Of a DNA stretch of 43,585 nucleotides, positions 26,006 through 34,939 are shown in pieces (the first letter of the stretch is position 1; each line of letters begins with the position of its first letter). Source of the DNA: Candidatus Colenecus caballi (GTDB lineage: Bacteria > Bacteroidota > Bacteroidia > Bacteroidales > Bacteroidaceae); contig JAGHSY010000105.1 of the NCBI GenBank assembly GCA_018065615.1, positions 1 to 43,585 on the forward strand. Reading direction: 5' to 3'. The notes under the pieces were generated by a model. The model did not search any database. It was not told the origin of the DNA and saw only the letters and a list, made by a program, of their open reading frames with translations. A program made the position numbers and the translations under genes.

Positions 26006-27532
26006 TCAATGCTTGAAATGACGGAAGCCTGTCATGACCATTGTCATGTCATGCTGCTCGCAGTAGTCAACTGACTCCTGGTCGCGGACCGAGCCACCCG
26101 GATGGATTACATTCTTCACACCGGCCTTGTCTGCCAGTTCAACGCAGTCGGGGAACGGGAAGAATGCGTCACTTGCCATGGCTGCGCCTTCAAGTGAGAA
26201 TCCGAATCCGTGCGCCTTCTCGACAGCCTGCTTCAGGGCATCGACTCTTGATGTCTGGCCCACACCGCTTGCCAGCAGCTGCTTGCCGCGTGCAAACACT
26301 ATTGAGTTGCTCTTGCTGTTCTTGACCAGTTTGTTGGCAAAGAGCATGTCTTCAATCTCTTCCTGGCTGGGCTTGCGTGATGTGACAAGCTTCAGATCTT
26401 CAGGAGTCTCGTTCTTTGTATCCTTTTCCTGAACCAGAACACCGTTCAGAGCGGTGCGTACTAAAGTCTTTGGCAGTTCCTGTTCCTTGCGGATAAGGAT
26501 AATGCGGTTCTTCTTCTGACCCAGAATCTCAAGAGCGTCACAGTCATAGTCCGGAGCAATTATGACTTCAAAGAATATCTTGTTGATTTCCTCGGCAGTC
26601 TCCTTGTCAATGGGAGCGTTGGCAATCAGCACGCCGCCGAAAGCGGAAACGGGGTCACCTGCCAGAGCATCCTTCCAGGCCTGCAGAAGTGTGGGACGTG
26701 AAGCTACGCCGCATGCGTTGTTGTGCTTGAGGATTGCGAATGTGGTCTCATCGAACTCATCAATAAGGTCGATGGCTGCGTTTATGTCAAGAAGGTTGTT
26801 GTATGATATCTCCTTGCCGTGGACCTGGTCGAACATTGCGCCCAGATCACCGCGGAAAGTACCTTTCTGATGGGGGTTCTCGCCGTAGCGCATTGGGGTG
26901 CGGCCTTCAAGTGCCAGACGGAAATGGTCGTCATCCTCATCCTTGGCGAACCAGTTGTATATGCAGCTGTCATAGTACGATGAAACGGCAAAGGCCTCCT
27001 TGGCAAACCAGCGGCGCTCTTCAAGAGTTGTCTCGGCACCGCGTTCATTCAATATGTCAAGCAAAGGCTTGTACTGGTCCTTGCTTGCAACGATGACTGC
27101 GTCCTTGTAGTTCTTGGCGCCGGCGCGGATAAGTGAAATGCCGCCTATATCGATCTTTTCAATGATGTCGGCATCCTGGGCACCTGACTTCACGGTCTGC
27201 TCAAAGGGATACAGGTCAACAATTACCAGGTCAATTTCCGGAATGTCATAGCTGACCATCTGGGCCATGTCATTCTCCTCTTCACGACGCGCAAGAATGC
27301 CGCCAAATACTTTTGGATGCAGGGTCTTTACGCGGCCACCCAGGATTGAAGGGTATCCGGTAAGTTCCTCAACCGGCTGGCAGGGGACGCCGAGAGACTC
27401 GATGAAACGCTGGGTTCCACCCGTAGAAATAAGTTTTACACCCTCCTGATGGAGTTTGTTGATAATCTCGTCAAGGCCGTCCTTGTAGAAGACCGAAATC
27501 AGTGCGGAAGAGATTCTTTTCGTTTCAGACAT
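26006..27532 (-). CDS. purH: Bifunctional AICAR formyltransferase/IMP cyclohydrolase
   Basis: A 508-residue protein when started at the ATG at 27532 (MSETKRISSALISVFYKDGLDEI). The open frame continues 22 codons upstream, but those run through the promoter. The N-terminal MGS domain (IMP cyclohydrolase) includes STGGTQRFIESLGV and GGRVKTLHPKVFGGIL. The AICAR transformylase part includes RYGENPHQKGTF, the catalytic KHNNACGVASR and HPGGSVRDQESVDYC. It catalyses the last two steps of purine synthesis. Adjacency to mreB is usual in Bacteroidales. Confidence 0.96.
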   Translation of the reverse strand: MSETKRISSALISVFYKDGLDEIINKLHQEGVKLISTGGTQRFIESLGVPCQPVEELTGYPSILGGRVKTLHPKVFGGILARREEENDMAQMVSYDIPEIDLVIVDLYPFEQTVKSGAQDADIIEKIDIGGISLIRAGAKNYKDAVIVASKDQYKPLLDILNERGAETTLEERRWFAKEAFAVSSYYDSCIYNWFAKDEDDDHFRLALEGRTPMRYGENPHQKGTFRGDLGAMFDQVHGKEISYNNLLDINAAIDLIDEFDETTFAILKHNNACGVASRPTLLQAWKDALAGDPVSAFGGVLIANAPIDKETAEEINKIFFEVIIAPDYDCDALEILGQKKNRIILIRKEQELPKTLVRTALNGVLVQEKDTKNETPEDLKLVTSRKPSQEEIEDMLFANKLVKNSKSNSIVFARGKQLLASGVGQTSRVDALKQAVEKAHGFGFSLEGAAMASDAFFPFPDCVELADKAGVKNVIHPGGSVRDQESVDYCEQHDMTMVMTGFRHFKH

Positions 27533-27555
27533 GGTTGAAAATATGCTATTTGAAA

Positions 27556-27577
27556 TATTGTGCGAAATTACACAATA
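27556..27577 (-). promoter_or_regulatory. Probable purH promoter with a palindrome around the -7 box
   Basis: On the minus strand, TATTGTG and CACAATA form a perfect 7-bp inverted repeat whose 8-base spacer is TAATTTCG (27563-27570), a near-match to TAnnTTTG. It lies 24 bases or more upstream of the chosen purH start. The string TTGTGTAATTT is shared with the TetR promoter at 190-200, so it may be a promoter element rather than an operator. Confidence 0.5.
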
Positions 27578-27665
27578 ATGCTCTTCAACACAAGCCATTA
27601 TCGGCTAACTTTTCAACAAAAGGAAGGAAGACGGAAGCCGGGATGCATCACGACCGGATGACGGG

Positions 27666-28484
27666 TCAGTGACCGTTGAACCGGACAAACGCGAACTCTA
27701 TCTGAGCCACATCGGACACGTCTTTGAGAATAACACGTTTGTTTCTGTCCAGAAGATAGAGTGACGGAATGGCTTCAAGATTGTACAGTCCCTTTTCCCT
27801 TATCCGGCATCCTCTGTCATAGCATCTTATCCAGGATGAGGGCTGCTCGTCGTAGTGTCGGGTCCACTCTCCGATATCCTCATCAGGATAAACCGAAAGA
27901 ACAGTCAGCATGCCATTCTCCACAAGGCCTGAAATGATTTCGGAACTTTTCAGGTCCGATGACACCTGACCGCACATTTCACAGCCCGGATTGTTGAAAT
28001 AAAGCAATGTGAATTCAGATTGTATACTGTTCAAGTAACCGGTAGTGCCGTCTTTTTCAGTATAGACAATCTCATTGGCCCTATGGCCCGGCCTGTTTTG
28101 CAGCAGAAGGCCCAACTGATACTTGTATCTTATTACCGACGCTTCATCATAGAATCCGCTTCCTATCATGGTGCGGAGCACAGGAATGAAGAACTCGTCA
28201 TTCCTCAAAGGCGAGTTCGGATTGATCCAAACCTGTCTTGCCAGCTCTGAAAACTCATCCAGCGCCGCCCTGGTGTTCCTGACACTGTCCAGGAGACTGA
28301 TAATGGGGAGAGTATCATAAACTGAAACCAGTGAGGCCGAGAACAGGGCCATTTCATTCAGGTTTTGCGGAACAGCAGTCTGCATAGCCGGCCTCACCGG
28401 CCCGGCATCGGCCTTACCGGCATTGCGCCTGCAACCGCAGAATACCGTCAGCAGAAGTATCAATGACAAATGGAAGCGTCTCAT
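27666..28484 (-). CDS. DUF5106/thioredoxin-like lipoprotein
   Basis: A 272-residue protein from the ATG at 28484, which begins a good lipoprotein signal (MRRFHLSLILLLTVFCGC, lipobox at CGC18). The open frame extends 21 codons upstream through a terminator and is not used. The middle is helical as in DUF5106 proteins. The C-terminal third is thioredoxin-like: FTLLYFNNPGCEMCGQV with a C-E-M-C redox pair, and IPSLYLLDRNKRVILKD with a cis-proline position. The likely role is thiol-disulfide exchange in the envelope. A terminator lies between it and the upstream lipoprotein gene, so it may be only partly co-transcribed. The 133 bases before the purH start hold only the purH promoter. Confidence 0.8.
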   Translation of the reverse strand: MRRFHLSLILLLTVFCGCRRNAGKADAGPVRPAMQTAVPQNLNEMALFSASLVSVYDTLPIISLLDSVRNTRAALDEFSELARQVWINPNSPLRNDEFFIPVLRTMIGSGFYDEASVIRYKYQLGLLLQNRPGHRANEIVYTEKDGTTGYLNSIQSEFTLLYFNNPGCEMCGQVSSDLKSSEIISGLVENGMLTVLSVYPDEDIGEWTRHYDEQPSSWIRCYDRGCRIREKGLYNLEAIPSLYLLDRNKRVILKDVSDVAQIEFAFVRFNGH

Positions 28485-28499
28485 ATCAAATACAAAAAC

Positions 28500-28530
28500 A
28501 AGCCTCGGGGTATTATCGGCCCCGGGGCTT
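28500..28530 (-). terminator. Terminator or attenuator hairpin after the broken FISUMP gene
   Basis: On the minus strand, AAGCCCCGGGG (28530-28520) pairs with CCCCGAGGCTT (28510-28500), 10 of 11 pairs plus one wobble, with a 9-base loop, followed by GTTTTTG. It ends the long operon or attenuates reading into the DUF5106 gene. Confidence 0.8.
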
Positions 28531-28553
28531 GGAAACAGGTTATTCAAAAGAAT

Positions 28554-29633
28554 TTATTTGGCATCACGGACGCAGCGCACCTGGTTTGCCCCCTTGTTGA
28601 CGTCTGCATACGCCAGTGTGACCCTTCCTTCCGGATAAGTCGTCTTGTTGAAAGTTGTCATGGCAGCAAAGAACTGCGTGGCGGTGTGCGGTGATGAAGT
28701 CCACACATAGGTCAATGAAGGATTGCCCAAATATGACTGAACACTGCAGTTTGAATCGGACAGTATCATTTTCTGATAACTATTGTTTGCAATCGTACCG
28801 CTCAGAACGAAATTGAATCCGGCTTCATTGAGAATTCTGACGCTTGAACCATTGTAATTCTTGTCATAGTAGCAGGCGGTGGTGTCAACTATTGCAGCAG
28901 TTTCCTGTGCGTATGTGCTTTTGTTCGAATAGCCCAGCAATGCAATATATTCGGCACGGGTAGGAATGTGCCAGCCGGCGGGGCAGATTCCCTGTGCACC
29001 TTCAAACTTGCCAATGTTTCCCTCCTTGATAGAGTCTCCGAATACTGCAAGAGCCTTATAGAGATAGCCTTTTGCCTTGATGCTTGCGGCATCCTTCAAT
29101 GCTGTACATGTAGTGCCGTCCGAACTGTACGGATAGAATACTATATCCTTTGAGTCAGCCGATGGTGCATCGGATGCTTCAACTCCCTGAGGAAGATATG
29201 CCAGAGGTTCTGCCATCCAGAATTTTCCATCATTAAGATAAACGACCTTGTAAGTGTCACCGCCATAAGTGAGTGAAGGTTCAGGAACAAGGATTGACTC
29301 ATGGATTTCCTTGCTTTCTCCATTGGCTCCCTTTAGGATTACACTGAACGGAATATTCAGAGCTTCATTCGTGGTGTTGGGGGCAATAGTGACCTTTACC
29401 TGCTTTGTTTCAGCATTACCTTCGGCCGGACTGAATGTGGCAAACTTGCTGTCACATCTGATAGACCAGTCACAGTTGGCGTTGATCAGGACTGATGTCT
29501 GCATTCCGTCCCATGCAATCTGTTCATTGGGAAGTTACACCGAACCTTCTGGACCGCCAAGAGTCTCTCCAACCTTGTCACATGCCACAAGTGCAAATGC
29601 AGCCAGGGCAACAAAAAATAAGTTTTTCTTCAT
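28554..29633 (-). pseudogene. FISUMP-domain lipoprotein gene interrupted by an in-frame TAA
   Basis: The natural start is the ATG at 29633, giving a lipoprotein signal (MKKNLFFVALAAFALVAC18). Codon 33 is TAA (29535-29537), in GGPEGSV-stop-LPNEQIAWDGM. The same frame then runs open for over 300 codons: BACON-like strands (CDWSIRCDSKFATFSPAEGNAETKQVKV), then a FISUMP domain (YKVVYLNDGKFWMAEPLAYLPQG, GICPAGWHIPTRAEYIALLGY, VWTSSP, NQVRCVRDAK). An internal start at 29504 would lack a signal peptide. The product would be a surface lipoprotein of the receptor operon; its upstream neighbour ends 8 bases before it. A nonsense mutation or a base error is possible. Confidence 0.82.
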
Positions 29634-29641
29634 AATTAAAA

Positions 29642-31129
29642 TTAAAAAATGTAAGTTATTGATAACGTAATGATATTCCTCATATTTGACGAGCCATTGA
29701 ATTCCGGAGCGATCAATCCGTTACCGCACAGAACAGCATGCAGATGCTGCGAAAAACGCCAGTCGGCGAATGCATCCAGAACAATACGCCCGGCAGTTTC
29801 CATCTGACAGGCATCATCATAGACATCGGACTTCCTTACCGGAGCCGACATGCCGTCCGAACTTGAAACAATCCTTTCAGAGTCAGTCCCCACAGCAGTC
29901 TGATAGCCGGCACAAAGTCCGTACTCCCAACGGCCACGGCGGTAACAGAGACCGGCTTTTGCACTCACAGTCTTCAGATCACGGGAAAAGACATAAGGAT
30001 AAACCGGAGTGGCAAGCCGCTGCAAGTCACAGAATGATACGTCAAGACCGGCATCCCAATCCTGTGAACTGTATTCATAGTCAAGTCCTATGGACATGGT
30101 GTTTGAATTCAGAATCTGATTGGAGCCGTACTCCCTTACCAGTGATATTCCGCCCTCCGTCACCTTGTCCTGAACCGTCTCACGGTTTGTAAGGCGTTCC
30201 CACTGGAACAAGCCACGAAGGGTGTGTTCCCCGCTTCTTGCCGAAAGACGGGCTTCAAACTTGGGAGCGCAGTAGCGGTACCATATTGTCTGGCGTTCGC
30301 CTACAGAACCCGTCAGATACAATGCCGTTACATGAGCGTAAAGGTTATCCATTGCAAACTGGACGGAGCCTCCAAGCGCATCCTCACGTACAGGGAGTCC
30401 GGTCACACCGCTCTCCTTAAGGCGGCTGCCGTTACCTGTCCAGACCTGCCAGTTGCCCAGTCCGAGACCTTCATTGAAGAAGGCGAACGGCGCAGTCTGG
30501 GCAGAGCCCTTCTGCTCGGCCGAAACCGTCTCGGTATTGCGCATGAAAATAAAATCCGCACCTGCCGATGACCTGTCACCGACATATATGACAGACGGCG
30601 TGAACTGCATGTCAAGACGGTATGAACTGTACCTGAGGTCCTTGCGCTTGGCAGCATTTCCCGCTCTGAAATCAAGGCCGAGACCAACCTTCCACCGGCT
30701 GTCCAGATCAACAGCCACAGCGCCTGTCATGCCGTATGACTGGAATGTCTTGCGGCCCGGAGTAAACTCCATGACATCAATCGGATAGAAATTCCTGTCC
30801 ATGAACATTGAGCCGGACATGCCCGTGGCCTCAGTATTGGAAAAATCAAAGCTTCCCTTCAAGGAAAACCTTTCCTGATGTTTCAGAGACCTTGCAGAGG
30901 CTATGACTGTCCATTCGCTTTCACTCTGACTCATATCCTTGAAATCACCGGATTCATATGCGCCACATATCTGCGCTGCAGACATTTCCTGACGCTCCAT
31001 GCGGATTGAGGCGGCGTTTGTTCCGTCATTCCACAGATTCCTGCGCATGAATCTGTCATACTGATGCTGTCCGCTTGCGGTCACTGAGGCAAGTACTGCC
31101 ATTGCCATTGTCAGAAAAAACCTATTCAT
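29642..31129 (-). CDS. DUF6850-like outer-membrane beta-barrel protein
   Basis: A 495-residue protein from the ATG at 31129, which begins a Sec signal (MNRFFLTMAMAVLASVTASGQ). The frame extends 18 codons upstream inside the preceding gene. The mature part is made of alternating amphipathic strands and ends in aromatic F (IITLSITYIF), the usual outer-membrane barrel signature. I recall it as the DUF6850 type seen after DUF4876 genes, unverified. The ATG overlaps the DUF4876 stop by 8 bases. It is probably the barrel partner of the TonB receptor system; no ligand motif was recognised. Confidence 0.78.
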   Translation of the reverse strand: MNRFFLTMAMAVLASVTASGQHQYDRFMRRNLWNDGTNAASIRMERQEMSAAQICGAYESGDFKDMSQSESEWTVIASARSLKHQERFSLKGSFDFSNTEATGMSGSMFMDRNFYPIDVMEFTPGRKTFQSYGMTGAVAVDLDSRWKVGLGLDFRAGNAAKRKDLRYSSYRLDMQFTPSVIYVGDRSSAGADFIFMRNTETVSAEQKGSAQTAPFAFFNEGLGLGNWQVWTGNGSRLKESGVTGLPVREDALGGSVQFAMDNLYAHVTALYLTGSVGERQTIWYRYCAPKFEARLSARSGEHTLRGLFQWERLTNRETVQDKVTEGGISLVREYGSNQILNSNTMSIGLDYEYSSQDWDAGLDVSFCDLQRLATPVYPYVFSRDLKTVSAKAGLCYRRGRWEYGLCAGYQTAVGTDSERIVSSSDGMSAPVRKSDVYDDACQMETAGRIVLDAFADWRFSQHLHAVLCGNGLIAPEFNGSSNMRNIITLSITYIF

Positions 31130-32324
31130 GAAGCGACTGTGTCTGACGTTCATAAAAATCAGTACTGCTGTTGTTGGTATCAATCAGCACCTCATATCCA
31201 AGGGCTTCGGACCTTGGAGCATTGACCTTGCGCATCAGAGTCTTTGACTCATGCACGTTTGTCAGTGTGACGTATCCGGCATCAACGCTTGCACTCATAC
31301 GTTTCTTGTTGTTCGTCTGCTGTCCGTTAAAGACCTCGACGCCGTCCATTATCCAGTCATTTGGCAGACATACTATACGGTCATCACTGCCGGGTTTCTG
31401 TATGACATTTTCGGACTTTGAAATGAATTCGGACAATGGGCAGCCCTGAGTCCTGAAAATTACGACAGCGGGTGAATTCATTGAGAAGGTGAATGCGTTT
31501 GCCTTGCCCATCTTGATTGGCAAATCCAGTATATGATCCTGACGTATGCTGTCTCCGGGAGCGGGATGATAGGACGTATTGGTGAACAGTGTCGGGTTGT
31601 AGCATACAAAATAGTCCGGCCTGTTCAGATTGACCGACAGCGGGTACTGCGCTGAATGGTCTATGGCCCCGTATATGGAAATGACGGCATCTTTTCCGCT
31701 TTCCAGAGGATACTGCGTACCGTTTCCGGGGAACTGCCATATTGCCTGGATGAGCGGAGCGAACTGTGAAATCTGATTGGCCGTCCAAACAGTCGATGCA
31801 TTGGAATTATAGGGGTCAAGCGTAGCGAAGCACAGGCTGTCCAGATACACGGTATGGTCCGTATTGTTATGAAGCATGACATACGAGTCCTGGTTATAGG
31901 TACCTTGAGCGGGCAGCTTCATGCAACCGCCGCAATAAATCTCCTTTATGAGGATATCGCCCGTACGGCTGTGCAGCAGATTGATGTCGGCACAGCAGTC
32001 CTTTCCGTCAACCACAATGCCGCCGGCCGATCCGTTGAAGCGTTCATAGTCAATCATTGCCGCCAGCGTAGCCGAATAAATGCCGTTTGGCAGAAGAATC
32101 TCAATAACCCCTTCCGGGTCCGATATCCCGTTGAACACAGCTCCGTTGGCATTGTCCTTGAATTCAACGGCTATGCTGTCCAGCGGCAGGGAACTGAAAT
32201 CATCGGGCAGCAGCAGCCTGACCTTGAGTGTGTGAAGGTCGCTGCTGTAGGGATTCTCATTTTCCAGATCCAGGCAGGCACACATCAGCAGGATGGGCAA
32301 TATGAACAGTATCAGTCTTCTCAT
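31122..32324 (-). CDS. DUF4876-like surface lipoprotein
   Basis: A 400-residue protein with lipobox LLMCAC17 followed by LDLENENP. An N-terminal beta-sandwich, carboxypeptidase-regulatory-like (LKVRLLLPDDFSSLPLDSIAVEFKDNANGAVFNGISDPEGVIEILLPNGIYSATL), precedes a domain with DILIKEIYCGGCMKLPAQGTYNQDSYVMLHNNTDHTVYLDSLCFA, the DUF4876 type. It contains a CGGC pair that could bind metal or form a disulfide. It overlaps the receptor gene by ATGA (32321-32324) and the barrel gene by 8 bases, so the three products are probably made together. The likely role is a surface ligand-binding partner of the TonB receptor. Confidence 0.8.
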   Translation of the reverse strand: MRRLILFILPILLMCACLDLENENPYSSDLHTLKVRLLLPDDFSSLPLDSIAVEFKDNANGAVFNGISDPEGVIEILLPNGIYSATLAAMIDYERFNGSAGGIVVDGKDCCADINLLHSRTGDILIKEIYCGGCMKLPAQGTYNQDSYVMLHNNTDHTVYLDSLCFATLDPYNSNASTVWTANQISQFAPLIQAIWQFPGNGTQYPLESGKDAVISIYGAIDHSAQYPLSVNLNRPDYFVCYNPTLFTNTSYHPAPGDSIRQDHILDLPIKMGKANAFTFSMNSPAVVIFRTQGCPLSEFISKSENVIQKPGSDDRIVCLPNDWIMDGVEVFNGQQTNNKKRMSASVDAGYVTLTNVHESKTLMRKVNAPRSEALGYEVLIDTNNSSTDFYERQTQSLHE

Positions 32325-34936
32325 AATTCAATTCTGCAGCTTAGACCATAGTAGAATGACGGTGTGAAGATGGCGCCCACACCGGTTGCCATTGATTTGA
32401 CGTATGGTCTTGAATTGGTGAAATTGTTGGCAAAGAATGAAAGGCTTATTCTGTCACCTATTTCTTTGGTCACACTAAGATTGGCGCTTGCATAGGCACC
32501 GTATCCGTCCTCAGAGAAAAGATACGAATTGCTGGGGGTACGGACAAGTCCCTTGAAATCATCATTCCCGGAGTCGGCCTGAGTGAACTCATGCTCCACC
32601 GGCACATCATCTTCAACATCAAGGTAGGCAACAGGATAAAGCACATCCGTCCCCTCTGTGGGAATGTTTCTGGAACGTTTCAGCAATGAAGCCTCAACCT
32701 TGCAGGTTATGATGAGACGGGCCTCAGGAATATGCGTTATTGCCGTAATGTTGGCATCAAGAGATCTTGCAGTACTTCCCTTTATCATCAGATTGCTGTT
32801 GCCTCCGTTTGGATAAATGCCCACATACTGGTATGAGCGGTCAGGCAATGAAGTGTGTGACCACCCGGTGTTGTAATAATAGTTCAATGATGCGTCATCG
32901 GTCCTGGTCCAGGTATATGAGGCATCGGCCCTTAGCGAAGTTCTTATCGGTTTTATTTCCGGGAAATCGACCGTAAGTTCGGCACCTGCCCTGTACACCG
33001 GTTCGCCGTTGTCCTGACGCTTGTTTGCCACAAACGTGCGGTCTGTGCCCGTAGGACGGTTCACAGAAACCACTGAATAGGTATATGTGTACCTGTAAGG
33101 GTTCTTTGTCAGATTGTAGAAACCGACCAGTGACACCTCTGTGCCCGCAAATGCCGTCTCAATGCCAAGTTCCGCATTCTCATGACGCTGCCATTTCAGG
33201 TCCGGATTGAACACCATTGTGTACGGCTTTGTATAATAGGTGTAGTCCGATGAAACCAGAATGTCCCTGTATTCCTGCTGGGGGAACAGTATGTAGAATG
33301 ATGGAAGCTTTTCCGATACGCCCCATCCGCCGCGCACTGTCAGCCTGTCACTGATCTTCCATTTTGCATTCAGTCTGGGCGACAGGGAACTGGGATTGTC
33401 ATACTGCGACCCCTTTATGAATATGTTGTCCATTCTCAGGCCGGCAATGATCTGCAGTCCGAACGGCAGTGTGAAGTCCTCCTCAAAATAGCCCGATACG
33501 GTATGCATGAACGGATAGTCCGTATATGGACGCGGACGGTAGCCGTTTGCTGCCAGCGCGGGATCCTCATAGTATTCACCCTTGCCCACATTGCCGTTTG
33601 CCTTCCACTGCAGTCCGGCCTTAAGATTGCTCTTCATTCCATTCCAGCGCTTGTCCCAGGTATATTTGAATGAAGCGGCCAGGTCCATCTCCCTGGAATC
33701 AACCACCCTGTCGCTGAAATATTCGCCCGCAGGCAGAAGCGTAGCCGGAAAATAGCCTTCCGATTCCGCATGCACAGCCGGCAGGGCCGAAGCGGACGAA
33801 TTGAACTTGTGGTTCTTTGTCCTGTTGTCCTCATAGTTCATGCTTGCATCGAACTTGAGGTTGGTGACCCAGGATCTGTTAAGGAGCCAGGTGACTGAAG
33901 CGTTGGACCTTACGCCACTGGCGTTCTCCTTTGAATACTCGCCGGTAAAGGCATCGGGGTCATCTTCAGTATTCATGCCGCCTAAAGTTCCGGTCACGCC
34001 GGCTTCAAGCCTGAGGTTCTTCTTCAGCGTATTGGAATACACAGCGCCAACTGAACGGCGTGTATATGATTCATATGGCGAAACAAGATTCTTCACTGCC
34101 CTGGCCCATTCAGCGCTGACATTCAGCACGCCTGCGGTGCCCGGCAGGTTGTATCCCTTTGAGACCGATGCCTGATAGGTGCGCGGGTTGACTGAACAGC
34201 TGAAGCGGTATGGAGTGTATCCCCTCTTGGTATGGATCTTGACCATTCCGTTGCCCAGATCGCCGTATTCGGCTGACGGCACACCTGTCAGCACCTCCAC
34301 ATAATCGACATTGTCAACGGAAATGCTGCGGGTATCAACTCCGCTCATGGAGCCGAAACCGGCATTGCCGCCCAACCGGACCCCATCAACTTCAACAGCC
34401 GTAGAGAAAGCGGCATTACCGGCCGATGAATTGCCGGAACGGAGCGAGAAGCTGTTGGAAGATGTCAGATCCGGGTTGACCGTCTTTCCGCCCGGCATGA
34501 GCGCGCTCATATCGGACATGTTGCTTATCTGCATATGGTTCAGTGCGTCACGTCCTATGTTGTACGTCGTGCCGGAACCGTCCTTGGGTCTCTGTGCGGT
34601 AACCGTTACCTCATCAAGAGCCAGAGATGTGGCTGACAGCCTGATTACCAGCTTGTCAATGTTCCCCTTGACCTCAAGATCCATCTCCTTTGTCACATAG
34701 CCCAGCAGAATGACCTTTGCGCTGTATGTGCCGGGCTGAACGCCGTCAATCCGGAACTCGCCGCCGTCAAAGGCCATTGCCCACAGATTGTCAAGATTGA
34801 TGACTGCACCCTCAAGGGCCTCGCCGGTCTTTGCATCGACAATGCGCCCGCTGACAGTGTACAGACCGGCTGCCAGGCTCTGCAACGGATACAGGACCAG
34901 CAGTGCCAGCACTATTGTCACCAACCTTTTCAGCAT
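32321..34936 (-). CDS. TonB-dependent receptor with carboxypeptidase-like N-terminal domain
   Basis: An 871-residue protein: signal peptide (about 1-22), then a carboxypeptidase-regulatory-like domain (YTVSGRIVDAKTGEALEGAVINLDN...VQPGTYSAKVILLGYVTKEMDL), a plug domain (LDEVTVTAQRPKDGSGTTYNIGRDALNHMQISNMSDMSALMPGG...VEVDGVRLG...VDYVEVLTGVPSAEYGDLGNGMVKIHTKRG) and a 22-strand-type barrel ending in YGLSCRIEL. It is shorter than SusC proteins and no SusD partner is adjacent, so it is of the metal, vitamin or peptide class rather than the glycan class; this is inference. It starts 3 bases after the FeS-HMA gene. Confidence 0.92.
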   Translation of the reverse strand: MLKRLVTIVLALLVLYPLQSLAAGLYTVSGRIVDAKTGEALEGAVINLDNLWAMAFDGGEFRIDGVQPGTYSAKVILLGYVTKEMDLEVKGNIDKLVIRLSATSLALDEVTVTAQRPKDGSGTTYNIGRDALNHMQISNMSDMSALMPGGKTVNPDLTSSNSFSLRSGNSSAGNAAFSTAVEVDGVRLGGNAGFGSMSGVDTRSISVDNVDYVEVLTGVPSAEYGDLGNGMVKIHTKRGYTPYRFSCSVNPRTYQASVSKGYNLPGTAGVLNVSAEWARAVKNLVSPYESYTRRSVGAVYSNTLKKNLRLEAGVTGTLGGMNTEDDPDAFTGEYSKENASGVRSNASVTWLLNRSWVTNLKFDASMNYEDNRTKNHKFNSSASALPAVHAESEGYFPATLLPAGEYFSDRVVDSREMDLAASFKYTWDKRWNGMKSNLKAGLQWKANGNVGKGEYYEDPALAANGYRPRPYTDYPFMHTVSGYFEEDFTLPFGLQIIAGLRMDNIFIKGSQYDNPSSLSPRLNAKWKISDRLTVRGGWGVSEKLPSFYILFPQQEYRDILVSSDYTYYTKPYTMVFNPDLKWQRHENAELGIETAFAGTEVSLVGFYNLTKNPYRYTYTYSVVSVNRPTGTDRTFVANKRQDNGEPVYRAGAELTVDFPEIKPIRTSLRADASYTWTRTDDASLNYYYNTGWSHTSLPDRSYQYVGIYPNGGNSNLMIKGSTARSLDANITAITHIPEARLIITCKVEASLLKRSRNIPTEGTDVLYPVAYLDVEDDVPVEHEFTQADSGNDDFKGLVRTPSNSYLFSEDGYGAYASANLSVTKEIGDRISLSFFANNFTNSRPYVKSMATGVGAIFTPSFYYGLSCRIEL

Positions 34937-34939
34937 AGC

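Noticed and set aside
27533-27598. Upstream extension of the purH frame
   Set aside because: It overlaps the promoter palindrome, and the conserved N-terminus begins at 27532.
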